From the NCBI GenBank assembly GCA_031292555.1, contig JARLGV010000119.1, forward strand, positions 1-41,002: DNA of 41,002 bases. The letters are read 5' to 3'. Shown here one piece after another: positions 1 to 8,172 of this stretch. Every line of letters starts with the position of its first letter. Within the stretch, counting starts at the first letter, position 1. A program made the position numbers and the translations under genes. The notes beneath the pieces are model-generated. The model saw only the letters and a list, made by a program, of their open reading frames with translations. It was not told the DNA's origin and did no database searches. The stretch is from Fimbriimonas sp. GTDB taxonomy: Bacteria; Armatimonadota; Fimbriimonadia; Fimbriimonadales; Fimbriimonadaceae.

Positions 1-2
1 CA

Positions 3-674
3 AAGCTCCTAGCCCCGATCGTGCCGACGACCATTCTCGCGATCGGCCTGAACTATCGGCGACACGCGGAAGAGACGAAAGCACGCATTCCGGAATATCC
101 GATCCTCTTCGTCAAAACTCCAAACACGGTTCAAGGTCCAGATGAGCCGATCCTCATCCCAACCTCCCTAGCCAGCCATGAGGTCGACTACGAGTGTGAA
201 TTGGCGGTCATCATCGGGAAGACGGGAAAGAACATTCCCCGCGACAAGGCGCTCGACTATGTATTTGGATACACCTGCGCCAACGATGTGAGCGCGCGGG
301 ACTGGCAAGTCAAGCGCGGCGGAAGCCAATGGTGTCGGGGGAAATGTTTCGACACGTTCTGCCCGCTCGGACCCGCCATCGTAACCGCAGACGAGATTCC
401 CAACCCGAACGACCTGCGTATTCGGACTCTCCTGAACGGCGAGTCCGTACAGGACTGGAACACGAGCGACATGATCTTCGATGTCCCGGCCCTCATCGAA
501 TTCCTGAGCGGAAGTACGACGCTCATGGCCGGTACGGTGATCATCACCGGCACACCTCAAGGAGTGGGCATGGCCCGCACTCCTCCCCTTTGGCTCAAGG
601 ATGGAGATACCGTCGCCATTGACATAGAGAGAATCGGAACGCTCGTCAACCACGTTGAGTCCGAAAAGCCGTGA
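3..674 (+). CDS. Fumarylacetoacetate hydrolase family protein (5' partial)
   Basis: This is an FAH-family enzyme, a Mg-dependent hydrolase or decarboxylase acting on 2,4-diketo acids, acylpyruvates or oxaloacetate. Counting from a GTG at 21, the fold core is clear: [10 protein letters not shown] (9-18), metal ligands E58 and E60 in DYECE, D89 in ANDVSARD, and the C-terminal [13 protein letters not shown] block (171-183). The reading frame stays open upstream to the window edge and reads KLLAPI just before residue 1, the usual lead-in of this family, so GTG 21 is probably internal and the true start lies outside the window. The gene is followed 53 bases later by a TIM-barrel isomerase and dehydrogenases. 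Hydrolysis of a 2,4-diketo-3-deoxy sugar acid is therefore a reasonable guess, but the substrate cannot be read from sequence. Confidence 0.9.
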   Translation, partial: KLLAPIVPTTILAIGLNYRRHAEETKARIPEYPILFVKTPNTVQGPDEPILIPTSLASHEVDYECELAVIIGKTGKNIPRDKALDYVFGYTCANDVSARDWQVKRGGSQWCRGKCFDTFCPLGPAIVTADEIPNPNDLRIRTLLNGESVQDWNTSDMIFDVPALIEFLSGSTTLMAGTVIITGTPQGVGMARTPPLWLKDGDTVAIDIERIGTLVNHVESEKP

Positions 675-715
675 TGAGTAGATTTACGGACCGGCCGAAT
701 TCGCCCTGGGTGCCC

Positions 716-721
716 AGGAGG
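716..721 (+). promoter_or_regulatory. Shine-Dalgarno AGGAGG fixing a GTG start
   Basis: A perfect AGGAGG lies six bases before GTG 728 and fixes the start of the TIM-barrel gene. It is one of few strong SD sites in the window. Confidence 0.85.
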
Positions 722-727
722 TTTTGA

Positions 728-1702
728 GTGTTCAAAATTGGGCCCAACCCCTACGGACTCACATGTACCTTGGGTATCCAGGGGCAACATCCCAACCCAA
801 AGGATCTCGACTGGTATGTGGGGTTGGCGATCGGTATGGGCGGACGCAGTATCGAATTCCATTTCGAGCCGCTCCTAAGGCAGACCGACGCCCAGCTTGA
901 CATACTGCGTTCCACTCTCGAAGAACACCGCATCGCACCGGTAGTCAGCGGTCCGTGGCCACTTGAGCGCTTGGCCGAGGGGTTTCCGATTGCCAAGAGA
1001 CTGGGTGCGCGCACCGTGCGCACCCACTTATCCCCCGTGCTTTGCGGCGATCGCGCCGAACTGGGACCCAAATGGGATGGGTTGGTAAGAGACGTTCGCG
1101 CCAGTCTTGCCCGGCTCGGGCCTCTCGCCTACGATCTGGGCCTGTCGATTGCGATCGAAGATCACCAAGACTTCGGAAGCCGTGAGCTTCTCGATTTCTG
1201 CGAAATCGGCGGTCCGGCGGTTGGGATCTGTCTCGATACAGGAAATCCGCTCGCCGTCGGAGAGGATCCGGTGGCATTTGCAGCACGGGTTGCTCCCAGG
1301 GTGAAGCACATTCATCTGAAGGACTACCGCGCCCATCGTACATCGGAGGGTTACCGATTGGTCCGTTGCGCCATCGGCGACGGCGCCGTGCCGCTTCGCA
1401 AGATCCACGCCGAGCTTTCGGCAGACCGTAACGACTACACCGCCACCCTCGAACCAGGCGCACTCAGTGCACGTCATATCCGGTTGCTTACCGATCGCTG
1501 GAGGGAGAAGTACATGCCGGAGTGCCTCGACGAGATTCCGGCATGTTTTGAAACTGTCGCTTCGACCGAGATCCCAGCCGACACCGATTGGCGTACGCCG
1601 TGGGAACGCGATGAGAATATCGAAGACATCTGCCGATTCGAGCAAGCGCAAATGACAAGGAGCATCGAAAACATGAAGGGAATGGGATGGTTAGGGGCAT
1701 GA
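728..1702 (+). CDS. Sugar phosphate isomerase/epimerase-like TIM-barrel protein
   Basis: A 324-aa protein of the xylose-isomerase-like TIM-barrel superfamily. The expected metal ligands are at the ends of strands: E144 in IAIEDHQD, D170 in GICLDTGN, H196 in VKHIHLKDY and E242 in ATLEPGA. Members of this superfamily isomerise or epimerise sugars or keto sugars, and some cleave oxidised glycosides; the substrate here is unknown. The GTG start is fixed by AGGAGG six bases upstream. The last about 70 residues, with many acidic and aromatic residues, are longer than in minimal members. The stop codon overlaps the next start in an ATGA, so it is co-translated with the following SDR. Confidence 0.85.
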   Translation: MFKIGPNPYGLTCTLGIQGQHPNPKDLDWYVGLAIGMGGRSIEFHFEPLLRQTDAQLDILRSTLEEHRIAPVVSGPWPLERLAEGFPIAKRLGARTVRTHLSPVLCGDRAELGPKWDGLVRDVRASLARLGPLAYDLGLSIAIEDHQDFGSRELLDFCEIGGPAVGICLDTGNPLAVGEDPVAFAARVAPRVKHIHLKDYRAHRTSEGYRLVRCAIGDGAVPLRKIHAELSADRNDYTATLEPGALSARHIRLLTDRWREKYMPECLDEIPACFETVASTEIPADTDWRTPWERDENIEDICRFEQAQMTRSIENMKGMGWLGA

Positions 1703-2469
1703 GCGTTCTGGACACGTTCCGGTTAGATGGCAAGCGCGCCCTCGTGACTGGAGGCGCAAAAGGACTCGGTCGAGTCATTGCGGGGGCCCTTGCAGAGGCG
1801 GGCGCCGACGTCGCGGTGGTTAGTCGTACGGCAAGCGAATCCGAGAGGGCCGCACTCGAGATCGCGGCGCAAACCGGGCGGAGGACATGCTACTCCGTTG
1901 CCGACGTGACCAAGAGCGACGAAGTCTCCGCGATGATCGAGCAAGTACAAGGCGACCTGGGACCGATTGATATCCTCGTCAACAACGCCGGCATCAATAC
2001 GCGCGGACTGACCCAAGACCTGAGTGAGGAGGACTTCGACGCGGTCGTTGCCGTCAACCTGAAGGCCCCGTTCCTATGCTCGCGACTACTGGGGCCCCAG
2101 ATGTGCGAACGAGGTTGGGGCAGGGTCATCAACCTCGGGAGCATCCTGTCCGTCGTCGCGATCGCAGGAAGAGCGCCCTATTGTTCTGCCAAGGCGGGGG
2201 TCGCCAACCTAACCCGCGTACTTGCTCTGGAGTGGGCACAACAAGGGGTGACGGTCAACGCCATTTGCCCGGGCCCGTTCGGCACCGATATGAACAAGCC
2301 GCTGTTGGAGGATCCGGAAAAGTACCGTTCCTTCGTCTCGAAGATCCCGATGGGCCGATGGGGCGAATTGAATGAGATTGCAGGATCGGCCGTCTTTCTG
2401 GCATCAGACGCCGCGTCGTTCGTGACCGGAAGCATGTTGTACGTCGATGGAGGTTGGACCGCCCAATGA
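1699..2469 (+). CDS. SDR-family oxidoreductase (gluconate 5-dehydrogenase/KduD-like)
   Basis: A classical short-chain dehydrogenase of 256 aa. It has the Rossmann motif TGGAKGLG (17-24), NNAG (95-98), catalytic S148, and Y161/K165 in YCSAK, and it ends with the usual [10 protein letters not shown]. Sequence style resembles gluconate 5-dehydrogenase and 2-keto-3-deoxygluconate dehydrogenase. I start it at ATG 1699, which forms an ATGA overlap with the preceding stop, rather than at ATG 1687, which would add four residues. It overlaps the downstream zinc dehydrogenase by another ATGA, so the three genes form a tightly coupled unit. A role in oxidising a sugar acid is inferred from context. Confidence 0.9.
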   Translation: MSVLDTFRLDGKRALVTGGAKGLGRVIAGALAEAGADVAVVSRTASESERAALEIAAQTGRRTCYSVADVTKSDEVSAMIEQVQGDLGPIDILVNNAGINTRGLTQDLSEEDFDAVVAVNLKAPFLCSRLLGPQMCERGWGRVINLGSILSVVAIAGRAPYCSAKAGVANLTRVLALEWAQQGVTVNAICPGPFGTDMNKPLLEDPEKYRSFVSKIPMGRWGELNEIAGSAVFLASDAASFVTGSMLYVDGGWTAQ

Positions 2470-3509
2470 AAGCACTCGTTTACACCGCCGTTCGAACGGT
2501 CGAGGTTCATGAAGTCGACATGCCGGTTGCCGGGCCTACCGAGGTATTGGTCCGCGTAGGGGCCACCGGCATCTGCGGATCCGATATCCACGGCTTCCTT
2601 GGACACAGCAGCCGCCGTATGCCCGGTTTGATTTTGGGCCACGAGACGGTGGGCATCATTGAAGAAGGGGATGAGTCTCTTCTTGGCAAGCGCGTGACCG
2701 TAAACCCTCTGATCACGTGCATGCTGTGCCCCGCTTGCCGCGCCGGGCGACACAACAACTGCCTCAATTGGCGCCTGCTCGGGATGGACCAAACTCACGG
2801 TGGCTTCGGCGAATACCTGACGGTTCCCCGCCGCAACGTTCACCCTATCCCGGACAGCGTTCACGACGAGAAGGCTGTGATGGTCGAGCCGCTTGCCAAC
2901 GCTTTCCACATCCTGTCGATGATCCCGCAGTCGGCTGGTCTTGCGCCGACCGCCGTCATCGTTGGCGGCGGTACGATCGGCGCGTGCATTTACGCGGTCG
3001 CGCAAGCCCGGGGACTGCAGATCCTCGCGGTTTCAGAGCCAAATCCCAAGCGGCAGGCGATCTTGGAGGCATTGGGATGTCGCCGCGTGATCGATCCTCG
3101 ATCCACGGATGTGGCCGACACTATTCTCGCCGAGACCAATGGACAAGGCGTCTCGCTTGCGATCGATGCCGTCGGTTCTTCGGTGACGCGCAACACCTGC
3201 GCAAAGTTGGTTTCACGGGGAGGCACCGCCCTGTTGCTCGGACTCGATGAAGGCACGACCAGCTTCGACTTCTTCGACCTGGTTCGTCGCGAGGTTCGCC
3301 TGCAAACCAGCTTCGCCTACACGGAACAGAACTACGCCGAGGCGCTCGATTTCGTGGTGAACGGAGCTGTCGACTTCACGGCCTGGACGACATCGATGCC
3401 GACCGAACAAGGACAGCAAGCGTTCGAAACTCTGGTCAACTCGCCGGGTCAATACCTGAAGATCGCGCTTGTGCCAACTGGGCGCGGGTTGCGGGGAGCG
3501 ATGAAGTGA
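2466..3509 (+). CDS. Zinc-dependent alcohol/polyol dehydrogenase (MDR family)
   Basis: A 347-aa medium-chain dehydrogenase. Catalytic zinc ligands are C37 and the H59-E60 pair in GHETVG. The structural zinc lobe is C85, C88, C91 and C99. The nucleotide-binding loop GGGTIG is at 167-172. The family includes sorbitol, threonine, galactitol and L-fuconate-type dehydrogenases; the substrate is not decided by sequence. The start is ATG 2466, overlapping the SDR stop as ATGA, with GGAGG 12 bases upstream inside the SDR gene. An in-frame TTG at 2454 is immediately after that GGAGG and is too close to be used. The likely role is oxidation of a hydroxyl of a sugar or sugar acid in the same pathway as its neighbours. 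Confidence 0.9.
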   Translation: MKALVYTAVRTVEVHEVDMPVAGPTEVLVRVGATGICGSDIHGFLGHSSRRMPGLILGHETVGIIEEGDESLLGKRVTVNPLITCMLCPACRAGRHNNCLNWRLLGMDQTHGGFGEYLTVPRRNVHPIPDSVHDEKAVMVEPLANAFHILSMIPQSAGLAPTAVIVGGGTIGACIYAVAQARGLQILAVSEPNPKRQAILEALGCRRVIDPRSTDVADTILAETNGQGVSLAIDAVGSSVTRNTCAKLVSRGGTALLLGLDEGTTSFDFFDLVRREVRLQTSFAYTEQNYAEALDFVVNGAVDFTAWTTSMPTEQGQQAFETLVNSPGQYLKIALVPTGRGLRGAMK

Positions 3510-3544
3510 GGTTACGCCCTGCACCCCGCACACCGCGCCAAGCG

Positions 3545-3550
3545 TATACT
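3545..3550 (+). promoter_or_regulatory. Candidate -10 element (TATACT)
   Basis: TATACT lies 14 bases before ATG 3565, which would give a 5' UTR of only about 7 bases. No good -35 is visible. It would let the second SDR be transcribed separately from the upstream trio. Confidence 0.45.
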
Positions 3551-3564
3551 GCTCGTCTGGGAAA

Positions 3565-4377
3565 ATGAACGACGCGAAGATGCTCGAAGGACACATTGCC
3601 CTGGTTACCGGATCCGGGCGCGGGTTGGGGTACGCGATCGCGCGAAGGCTCGCCGAACTCGGCGCCGATGTCGCGATCCACGATCGGAGTCAGCAGGCGC
3701 CGGCCGAGTTTGGCGAGTTCGAGAGCCTCGATGCCTCCGCTGCGACGATCGCCGAACTGGGCGTTCGCACGATGGGCGTCGTGGGCGACATTTCCGACGA
3801 GGTTGCGACTGCCGAAATGGCCCGAGAGATCGAGGCTAACCTTGGTCCGCTGACGGTTCTAGTCAACTGCGCAGGAGGAGACATTGCGGCCAAGGGTGGC
3901 AAACCAAATCCCAACGACGCCCTCTACGTTAAGCTCGAGGACATCCGCGCTCTTTTCGATCGGAACCTGATCGGTACGATGCTGATGTGCCGAGCGGTCG
4001 TCCCAGGAATGATCGATCGCCACCGCGGATCGGTCATCAACATCGCCAGCGGCGCCGCCCACTTCGGCTCAAAGTCGGAAGTCGCCTACGCCTCCGCCAA
4101 GGCGGCGATCGTTCACTACTCTCGCTGCCTTGCCGCTGAGACTCGCGTTGAGGGTGTCCGAGTCAACGTCGTCAGCCCAGGCGCCACCAAGACGGGACGC
4201 TTCATGGCGACTCGTCCGACCGATCCGAACCGGATGGTCGAGGGGTACAGCCTCGACCGATATGCCAACCCAGCCGAAATCGCCAACGGAGTTGCATTCC
4301 TGGCCAGCGACATGGCGAGCTTCGTACATGGGCAGGTCTTGCGGGTCGATGGGGGCAACACCCTTTATCCGGGGTAA
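3565..4377 (+). CDS. SDR-family oxidoreductase
   Basis: A second short-chain dehydrogenase of 270 aa, not a close copy of the first. Motifs are TGSGRGLG (15-22), VNCAG (100-104, where NCAG replaces the usual NNAG), S162 and Y175/K179 in YASAK. An insert of about 15 residues after VNCAG (GDIAAKGGKPNPNDALY) is longer than in minimal SDRs and probably shapes the active site. It follows the zinc dehydrogenase by 55 bases and has its own possible -10. GNAT follows after two bases. It is probably a sugar or hydroxy-acid dehydrogenase. Confidence 0.88.
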   Translation: MNDAKMLEGHIALVTGSGRGLGYAIARRLAELGADVAIHDRSQQAPAEFGEFESLDASAATIAELGVRTMGVVGDISDEVATAEMAREIEANLGPLTVLVNCAGGDIAAKGGKPNPNDALYVKLEDIRALFDRNLIGTMLMCRAVVPGMIDRHRGSVINIASGAAHFGSKSEVAYASAKAAIVHYSRCLAAETRVEGVRVNVVSPGATKTGRFMATRPTDPNRMVEGYSLDRYANPAEIANGVAFLASDMASFVHGQVLRVDGGNTLYPG

Positions 4378-4379
4378 CG

Positions 4380-5114
4380 GTGGAACAGCTTCTCGAAGAG
4401 TTGACGCTGAATGCCTGGCCCGCCATCCGGGTAATGCACTACGACGGGTGGGTCATCCGGTTCTCTGGCGGGTACACGCGTCGCGCAAACTCGGTCAACC
4501 TGCTTGCCCCATCGACCATTTCGTTAAGGGAAAAGGTCGCCTATTGCGAAGAGGTCTACCGACAAGCGGGGCTGAGCACGGTGTTCAAGATCTGCCCTAC
4601 ACCCGATTCGGAAGAACTCGATCGCATACTGGCCGACCTTGGCTACGAACTCCAAGGAGCCGCTGACGTAATGACATGTCCACTGCAACCAGCCCCGGAG
4701 GAGCACCCGATCGACTTCCGAATCGACAGCGAACTCACCGACTGGTGGTTTGGGGCAGCCGAAAGGCTCAACGGCGTCAACGTTCACTTGCACCGTCACC
4801 TTGAGCAGATTCTGCACAACATCGAACCCAAGCACGCCTTCGCCTCCATACGCGACGGTGCTGTGCCGATCGCCATCGCACTCGCGGTAGTTGAGCGAAA
4901 CTGGATGGGCCTTTACGACATCGTCACCGCCGTTCCATTCCGCCGAAAAGGATTTGGTCGTCATCTCGTCCTCAGCCTGATGGACTGGGCGAGAGACGAC
5001 GGCGTCGAGAATGCTTACCTGCAGGTCATGTCGGACAACATGCCGGCAGTCGCCCTCTATGGGAGCATGGGCTTCGAGACCCGCTACCGCTACTGGTATC
5101 GCGTCAAAGACTGA
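4380..5114 (+). CDS. GNAT-family N-acetyltransferase
   Basis: A 244-aa protein with a C-terminal GNAT domain. The acetyl-CoA loop is RRKGFGR (188-194), followed by the late motif NMPAVALYGSMGFE typical of the fold. The N-terminal half (1-110) carries a weaker, possibly degenerate GNAT-like region beginning WPAIRVMHYDGWVIRFSGGYTRRANS, a form seen in double-GNAT proteins. It starts at GTG 4380, two bases after the SDR stop, with GGGG five bases upstream. The acceptor substrate is unknown, and its place in a sugar operon may be incidental. Confidence 0.82.
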   Translation: MEQLLEELTLNAWPAIRVMHYDGWVIRFSGGYTRRANSVNLLAPSTISLREKVAYCEEVYRQAGLSTVFKICPTPDSEELDRILADLGYELQGAADVMTCPLQPAPEEHPIDFRIDSELTDWWFGAAERLNGVNVHLHRHLEQILHNIEPKHAFASIRDGAVPIAIALAVVERNWMGLYDIVTAVPFRRKGFGRHLVLSLMDWARDDGVENAYLQVMSDNMPAVALYGSMGFETRYRYWYRVKD

Positions 5115-5146
5115 TCGGGGTGGGCCGGCCAGACATCCGACCGGGC

Positions 5147-5152
5147 TAAACT
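5147..5152 (+). promoter_or_regulatory. Candidate -10 (TAAACT), leaderless fucosidase mRNA
   Basis: TAAACT lies seven bases before ATG 5160, and there is no SD sequence between them. This is the spacing expected when transcription starts at or next to the start codon. Confidence 0.5.
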
Positions 5153-5159
5153 GAGCCTG

Positions 5160-6440
5160 ATGATGCAACCCTGGTTTCCCGACGCCAAGCTCGGGATCTT
5201 CATTCATTACGGAATCTACGCGGTCAAGGGAATTGACGAGTCCTGGGCATTCTTCAACGACAAGATCAGCTATGAAGGGTACATGGAGCAACTCGACGGC
5301 TTCACCGCGTCGAATTACGATCCTGAGGAATGGGCCGACCTATTCGAACGAGTGGGTGCTAAATACGTAGTTCTTACTACTAAGCATCACGACGGTGTTG
5401 CCCTTTGGGACACGAAGGCCAACGACCTAAGCGTGATTCACAAGACGCCGGCTGGGCGCGACCTGATCACGCCTTACGTTGAAGCGCTTCGGAAGCACGA
5501 TCTAAAAGTCGGGTTCTACTATTCTCACCTCGATTGGTCGCATCCAGATTACGCAACGATCCTGCCAAAGGTCGACGATCCCAAGGAGTATGCCTCCGGA
5601 CGGTTCGACAACCGCTTCGCCTACTGCAAGCCTGAAGACCAGGATCCAGCGCGTTGGGCGAACTTCCTAAGATTCCACCGCCAGCAGCTCGAAGAACTGA
5701 TGACTCAATTTGGTGACATCGATCTCCTGTGGTTTGACGGCGAGTGGGAGCGGGACACCGACCAGTTCGACATGAAAGGGCTCCGCGACCAGCTTATGGC
5801 TTGGCAGTCAGGAACCATCTACAACTCCCGCCTACGGGACTACGGAGACTATGCGACTCCGGAGCAAGGGATCCCGATTGTGCCGCCGAAGGGACCGTGG
5901 GAGTTCTGCGTTACAATAAACGACTCCTGGGGTTACCAGGGAACGGATAATAACCACAAGTCGGTCAGGCAGATCGTAAGGATGTTCGCCGAAACGATCG
6001 GCATGGGTGGAAACATGCTGCTCGACGTCGGCCCGTACGAGGACGGCCGCCTCCAACCGGAGCAGGTCGAAAGGTTGGAAGGGCTGGGCGATTGGATCAA
6101 ACGGCACTCCGAAGCGGTCTACGGTACGATCGCGGGACTTCCCCAAGGGCTTTTCTACGGCGCATCGACCATGAACAAGGCCAAAGACACGCTCTACCTA
6201 ATGTTCTTCGACAAACCCTTCGATCAGGTCGCAGTGAAAGGACTGAGGAAGTTGCCCAAGAGGGTGACCGCGCTTGGGTCGGGCGGCGAACTAAAATACA
6301 GGAACATCGGCGGCCTCGGCGAGACGCCCGGCATCCTCTGGATCGATATCCCAGAGTCGATCATCGACCCCAACTCAACGGTCGTCAAGCTAGAGTTCGA
6401 CGGCGAGATCGACATCTACCAAGGCAAAGGCCGCGACTAA
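5160..6440 (+). CDS. GH29 alpha-L-fucosidase
   Basis: A 426-aa glycoside hydrolase of family 29, which releases alpha-linked L-fucose with retention. The N-terminal (beta/alpha)8 domain is recognisable from WFPDAKLGIFIHYGIY (5-20), TTKHHDG (73-79) and the nucleophile D193 in LLWFDGEWE, followed by a short beta-rich C-terminal part. There is no signal peptide: the protein begins at the catalytic domain, so it probably works in the cytoplasm on imported oligosaccharides. It comes 45 bases after GNAT and closes the + strand sugar run. An in-frame ATG directly follows the first ATG, so the start is certain to within one codon. A hairpin follows the gene. Confidence 0.92.
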   Translation: MMQPWFPDAKLGIFIHYGIYAVKGIDESWAFFNDKISYEGYMEQLDGFTASNYDPEEWADLFERVGAKYVVLTTKHHDGVALWDTKANDLSVIHKTPAGRDLITPYVEALRKHDLKVGFYYSHLDWSHPDYATILPKVDDPKEYASGRFDNRFAYCKPEDQDPARWANFLRFHRQQLEELMTQFGDIDLLWFDGEWERDTDQFDMKGLRDQLMAWQSGTIYNSRLRDYGDYATPEQGIPIVPPKGPWEFCVTINDSWGYQGTDNNHKSVRQIVRMFAETIGMGGNMLLDVGPYEDGRLQPEQVERLEGLGDWIKRHSEAVYGTIAGLPQGLFYGASTMNKAKDTLYLMFFDKPFDQVAVKGLRKLPKRVTALGSGGELKYRNIGGLGETPGILWIDIPESIIDPNSTVVKLEFDGEIDIYQGKGRD

Positions 6441-6456
6441 TCTTCGCCTACGCCCG

Positions 6457-6492
6457 GAGGTCCCGCACTCGCTAGTCGTCGTGCGGGACCTC
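6457..6492. terminator. 12-bp hairpin between convergent genes
   Basis: GAGGTCCCGCAC (6457-6468) pairs perfectly with 6481-6492 across a 12-base loop. The right arm lies in the last codons of the dioxygenase gene, and the loop holds its stop codon. No U-tract follows on either strand. It probably serves as a transcription end or 3' barrier for both convergent genes. Confidence 0.65.
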
Positions 6493-7482
6493 AGCCGGAG
6501 TCTGGGGCGCCATCGTTCCTTCCGGAGTCGCCATCATCATCGGCGGAGTAAGCGGGCTGTCGCTGATCGAAGTCCGCTCGCGCGAATTCGCCGCACAAGG
6601 CGTACCAAACTTGGGTTGGCCATACTCCAAATGAGTGTTGCCTCGGGCGAGAATGTGGCACTTATTTCCGCCGCCCCAGGACGTGTAACTTCGCGCATTG
6701 CAGTAGTGGTTGACGAAGCTGCGCCTCATGCGGTCTTCGGATCGATTCATCAGCGATCGGTGAAGCACGTGCCCTCCGAAGAAAGCCACGTCGCCCGGCT
6801 CTAGAACGGCTGGCGCCTCTCGATCGGCGTACTTCGCTGCAATCGGCTTGAGTTCATTGATCGAGTTGTCATCGTCGTTCGAATGGGCGCCGACGTTGGC
6901 AACCGTCTTCATTCCGCCCAGGCCCCAATCGCCATATCCGTAGCCGGTGGTTGGAGGGTAGATGGGTTCGCTATGACTTCCCGGCGACATCCAAAGGCAC
7001 CCGTTCTCGGTATCCGCTCGATCAAGTGCAATCCAGGCGCCAATCAGAGTGTCGGGGAAGGTCGGTATGTAGTAAGTGTCCTGGTGAAATCCCTGCCCGA
7101 ATGCGCCCGGGCCCTTGATGAACATCATCGTCTGCATCGCCGCGATATCGGGTCCATGCAGCGCTTGCACGACGTCCAGGACTCTGGGATAGAGCAAGTA
7201 GCGCTCCCAAATCTCCAGGTGGGTGTGAAGCATATGAATGCGTAACAGCCGGTTTTCAATCTCCTTGAGACTTGCATCGGGGTCGAATGGCTCGGCTCCC
7301 GGCACTTCGATCCGCCCGTAGATTAGGTCCTCGGTGTGGCGCAACATGTCTTCGACATGTTCTGGCGTGACCAGATTTCGAACAATCAGGTAGCCGTCCC
7401 GCCGGAACGAACGATACTCGTCGACGCTGACCTTGTACGGCTCGAGGGTGAGCCACGGATCTTCCTTGGCGATGATGCTCAT
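6472..7482 (-). CDS. Phytanoyl-CoA dioxygenase (PhyH) family protein
   Basis: A 336-aa Fe(II)/2-oxoglutarate-dependent dioxygenase of the PhyH family. The iron ligands H133 and D135 are in GFHQDTYYIP, the distal histidine is H241 in HVLHRSLMN, and R252/R254 are candidates for 2-oxoglutarate binding. The family hydroxylates acyl-CoAs and many other small molecules, so the substrate here is open. The C-terminal tail after about residue 285 is rich in Pro, Thr and Met and looks disordered. The gene is convergent with the fucosidase and divergent from tag. A TATAGT box ten bases before the ATG is its only visible promoter signal. Confidence 0.88.
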   Translation of the reverse strand: MSIIAKEDPWLTLEPYKVSVDEYRSFRRDGYLIVRNLVTPEHVEDMLRHTEDLIYGRIEVPGAEPFDPDASLKEIENRLLRIHMLHTHLEIWERYLLYPRVLDVVQALHGPDIAAMQTMMFIKGPGAFGQGFHQDTYYIPTFPDTLIGAWIALDRADTENGCLWMSPGSHSEPIYPPTTGYGYGDWGLGGMKTVANVGAHSNDDDNSINELKPIAAKYADREAPAVLEPGDVAFFGGHVLHRSLMNRSEDRMRRSFVNHYCNARSYTSWGGGNKCHILARGNTHLEYGQPKFGTPCAANSRERTSISDSPLTPPMMMATPEGTMAPQTPAEVPHDD

Positions 7483-7492
7483 GAATTCCCTA

Positions 7493-7498
7493 ACTATA
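7493..7498 (-). promoter_or_regulatory. Candidate -10 (TATAGT) for the PhyH gene
   Basis: On the minus strand TATAGT ends ten bases before ATG 7482. No SD is present. Initiation about seven bases after the box would leave a leader of only a few bases. Confidence 0.55.
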
Positions 7499-7527
7499 GT
7501 GCATCCGGAATGGCATCATAGACCTCG

Positions 7528-8106
7528 ATGGAAAATTCCGAAATCGTCCGCTGTTGGTGGCCCGCCAACGATCTCGCGATCGCCTATCACGATGAAGAGT
7601 GGGGAGTGCCCGTGCATGACGATCGCCTTCTGTTCGAGTTGATCACGCTTGAGGGCGCCCAGTCCGGATTGAGTTGGGACATTGTCCTAAGGAAGCGCGA
7701 AGGATATCGTGGTGGCTTCTGCGGCTTCGATCCAGCCGCCGTCGTGCAGTTCAAGAGCGAGGATGTCGAAAGACTCGTTTTGGATGCGGGCATCATCCGT
7801 CACCGCGGCAAGATCGAGTCGACGATCAACAATGCCCGATGCGTCCTCGAGATCCAGGCATCGCAAGGCTCGTTCTCGAACTACATCTGGTCGTTCGTCG
7901 ATGGGAATCCCATCCAGAACGAGTGGGCCGGCCCCGGCGAGATTCCCGCCCAGACACATTTGTCGAAAAGCATTAGCAAGGACCTGTTGAATCGAGGCTT
8001 CCGGTTTGTCGGGCCAACAACCGTCTATGCCTTCATGCAGGCCGCCGGTTTGGTCAACGACCACACGACCGACTGCTACAGATACCGGGAACTGGCGAAC
8101 GTCTAG
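7528..8106 (+). CDS. tag: DNA-3-methyladenine glycosylase I
   Basis: A 192-aa base-excision glycosylase that removes N3-methyladenine from alkylated DNA. It matches E. coli Tag along its whole length, with IAYHDEEWGVP, the blocks ITLEGAQSGLSW and VLDAGIIRHRGKI, and GFRFVGPTTVYAFMQA. The Tag zinc-snap ligands are present as C9, H21, H179 and C183 (HTTDC). Only 45 bases separate it from the divergent PhyH gene. A weak CATCAT box lies eight bases before the ATG and there is no SD. It appears to be a stand-alone repair gene unrelated to its neighbours. Confidence 0.95.
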   Translation: MENSEIVRCWWPANDLAIAYHDEEWGVPVHDDRLLFELITLEGAQSGLSWDIVLRKREGYRGGFCGFDPAAVVQFKSEDVERLVLDAGIIRHRGKIESTINNARCVLEIQASQGSFSNYIWSFVDGNPIQNEWAGPGEIPAQTHLSKSISKDLLNRGFRFVGPTTVYAFMQAAGLVNDHTTDCYRYRELANV

Positions 8107-8172
8107 CGACCCACCGAATTTCCGCCGACAGAGTCCCCAAGGCGGCACGAAATCGTTCAAACTTTAACCGTC

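Noticed and set aside
1687-1698. Upstream ATG for the first SDR
   Set aside because: It is possible, but ATG 1699 gives the standard N-terminus and a coupled ATGA overlap.
2178-3005. 275-codon open frame on the - strand under the SDR and zinc dehydrogenase
   Set aside because: It lies wholly opposite two well-supported enzymes and its translation has no family pattern; it is a GC-rich shadow.
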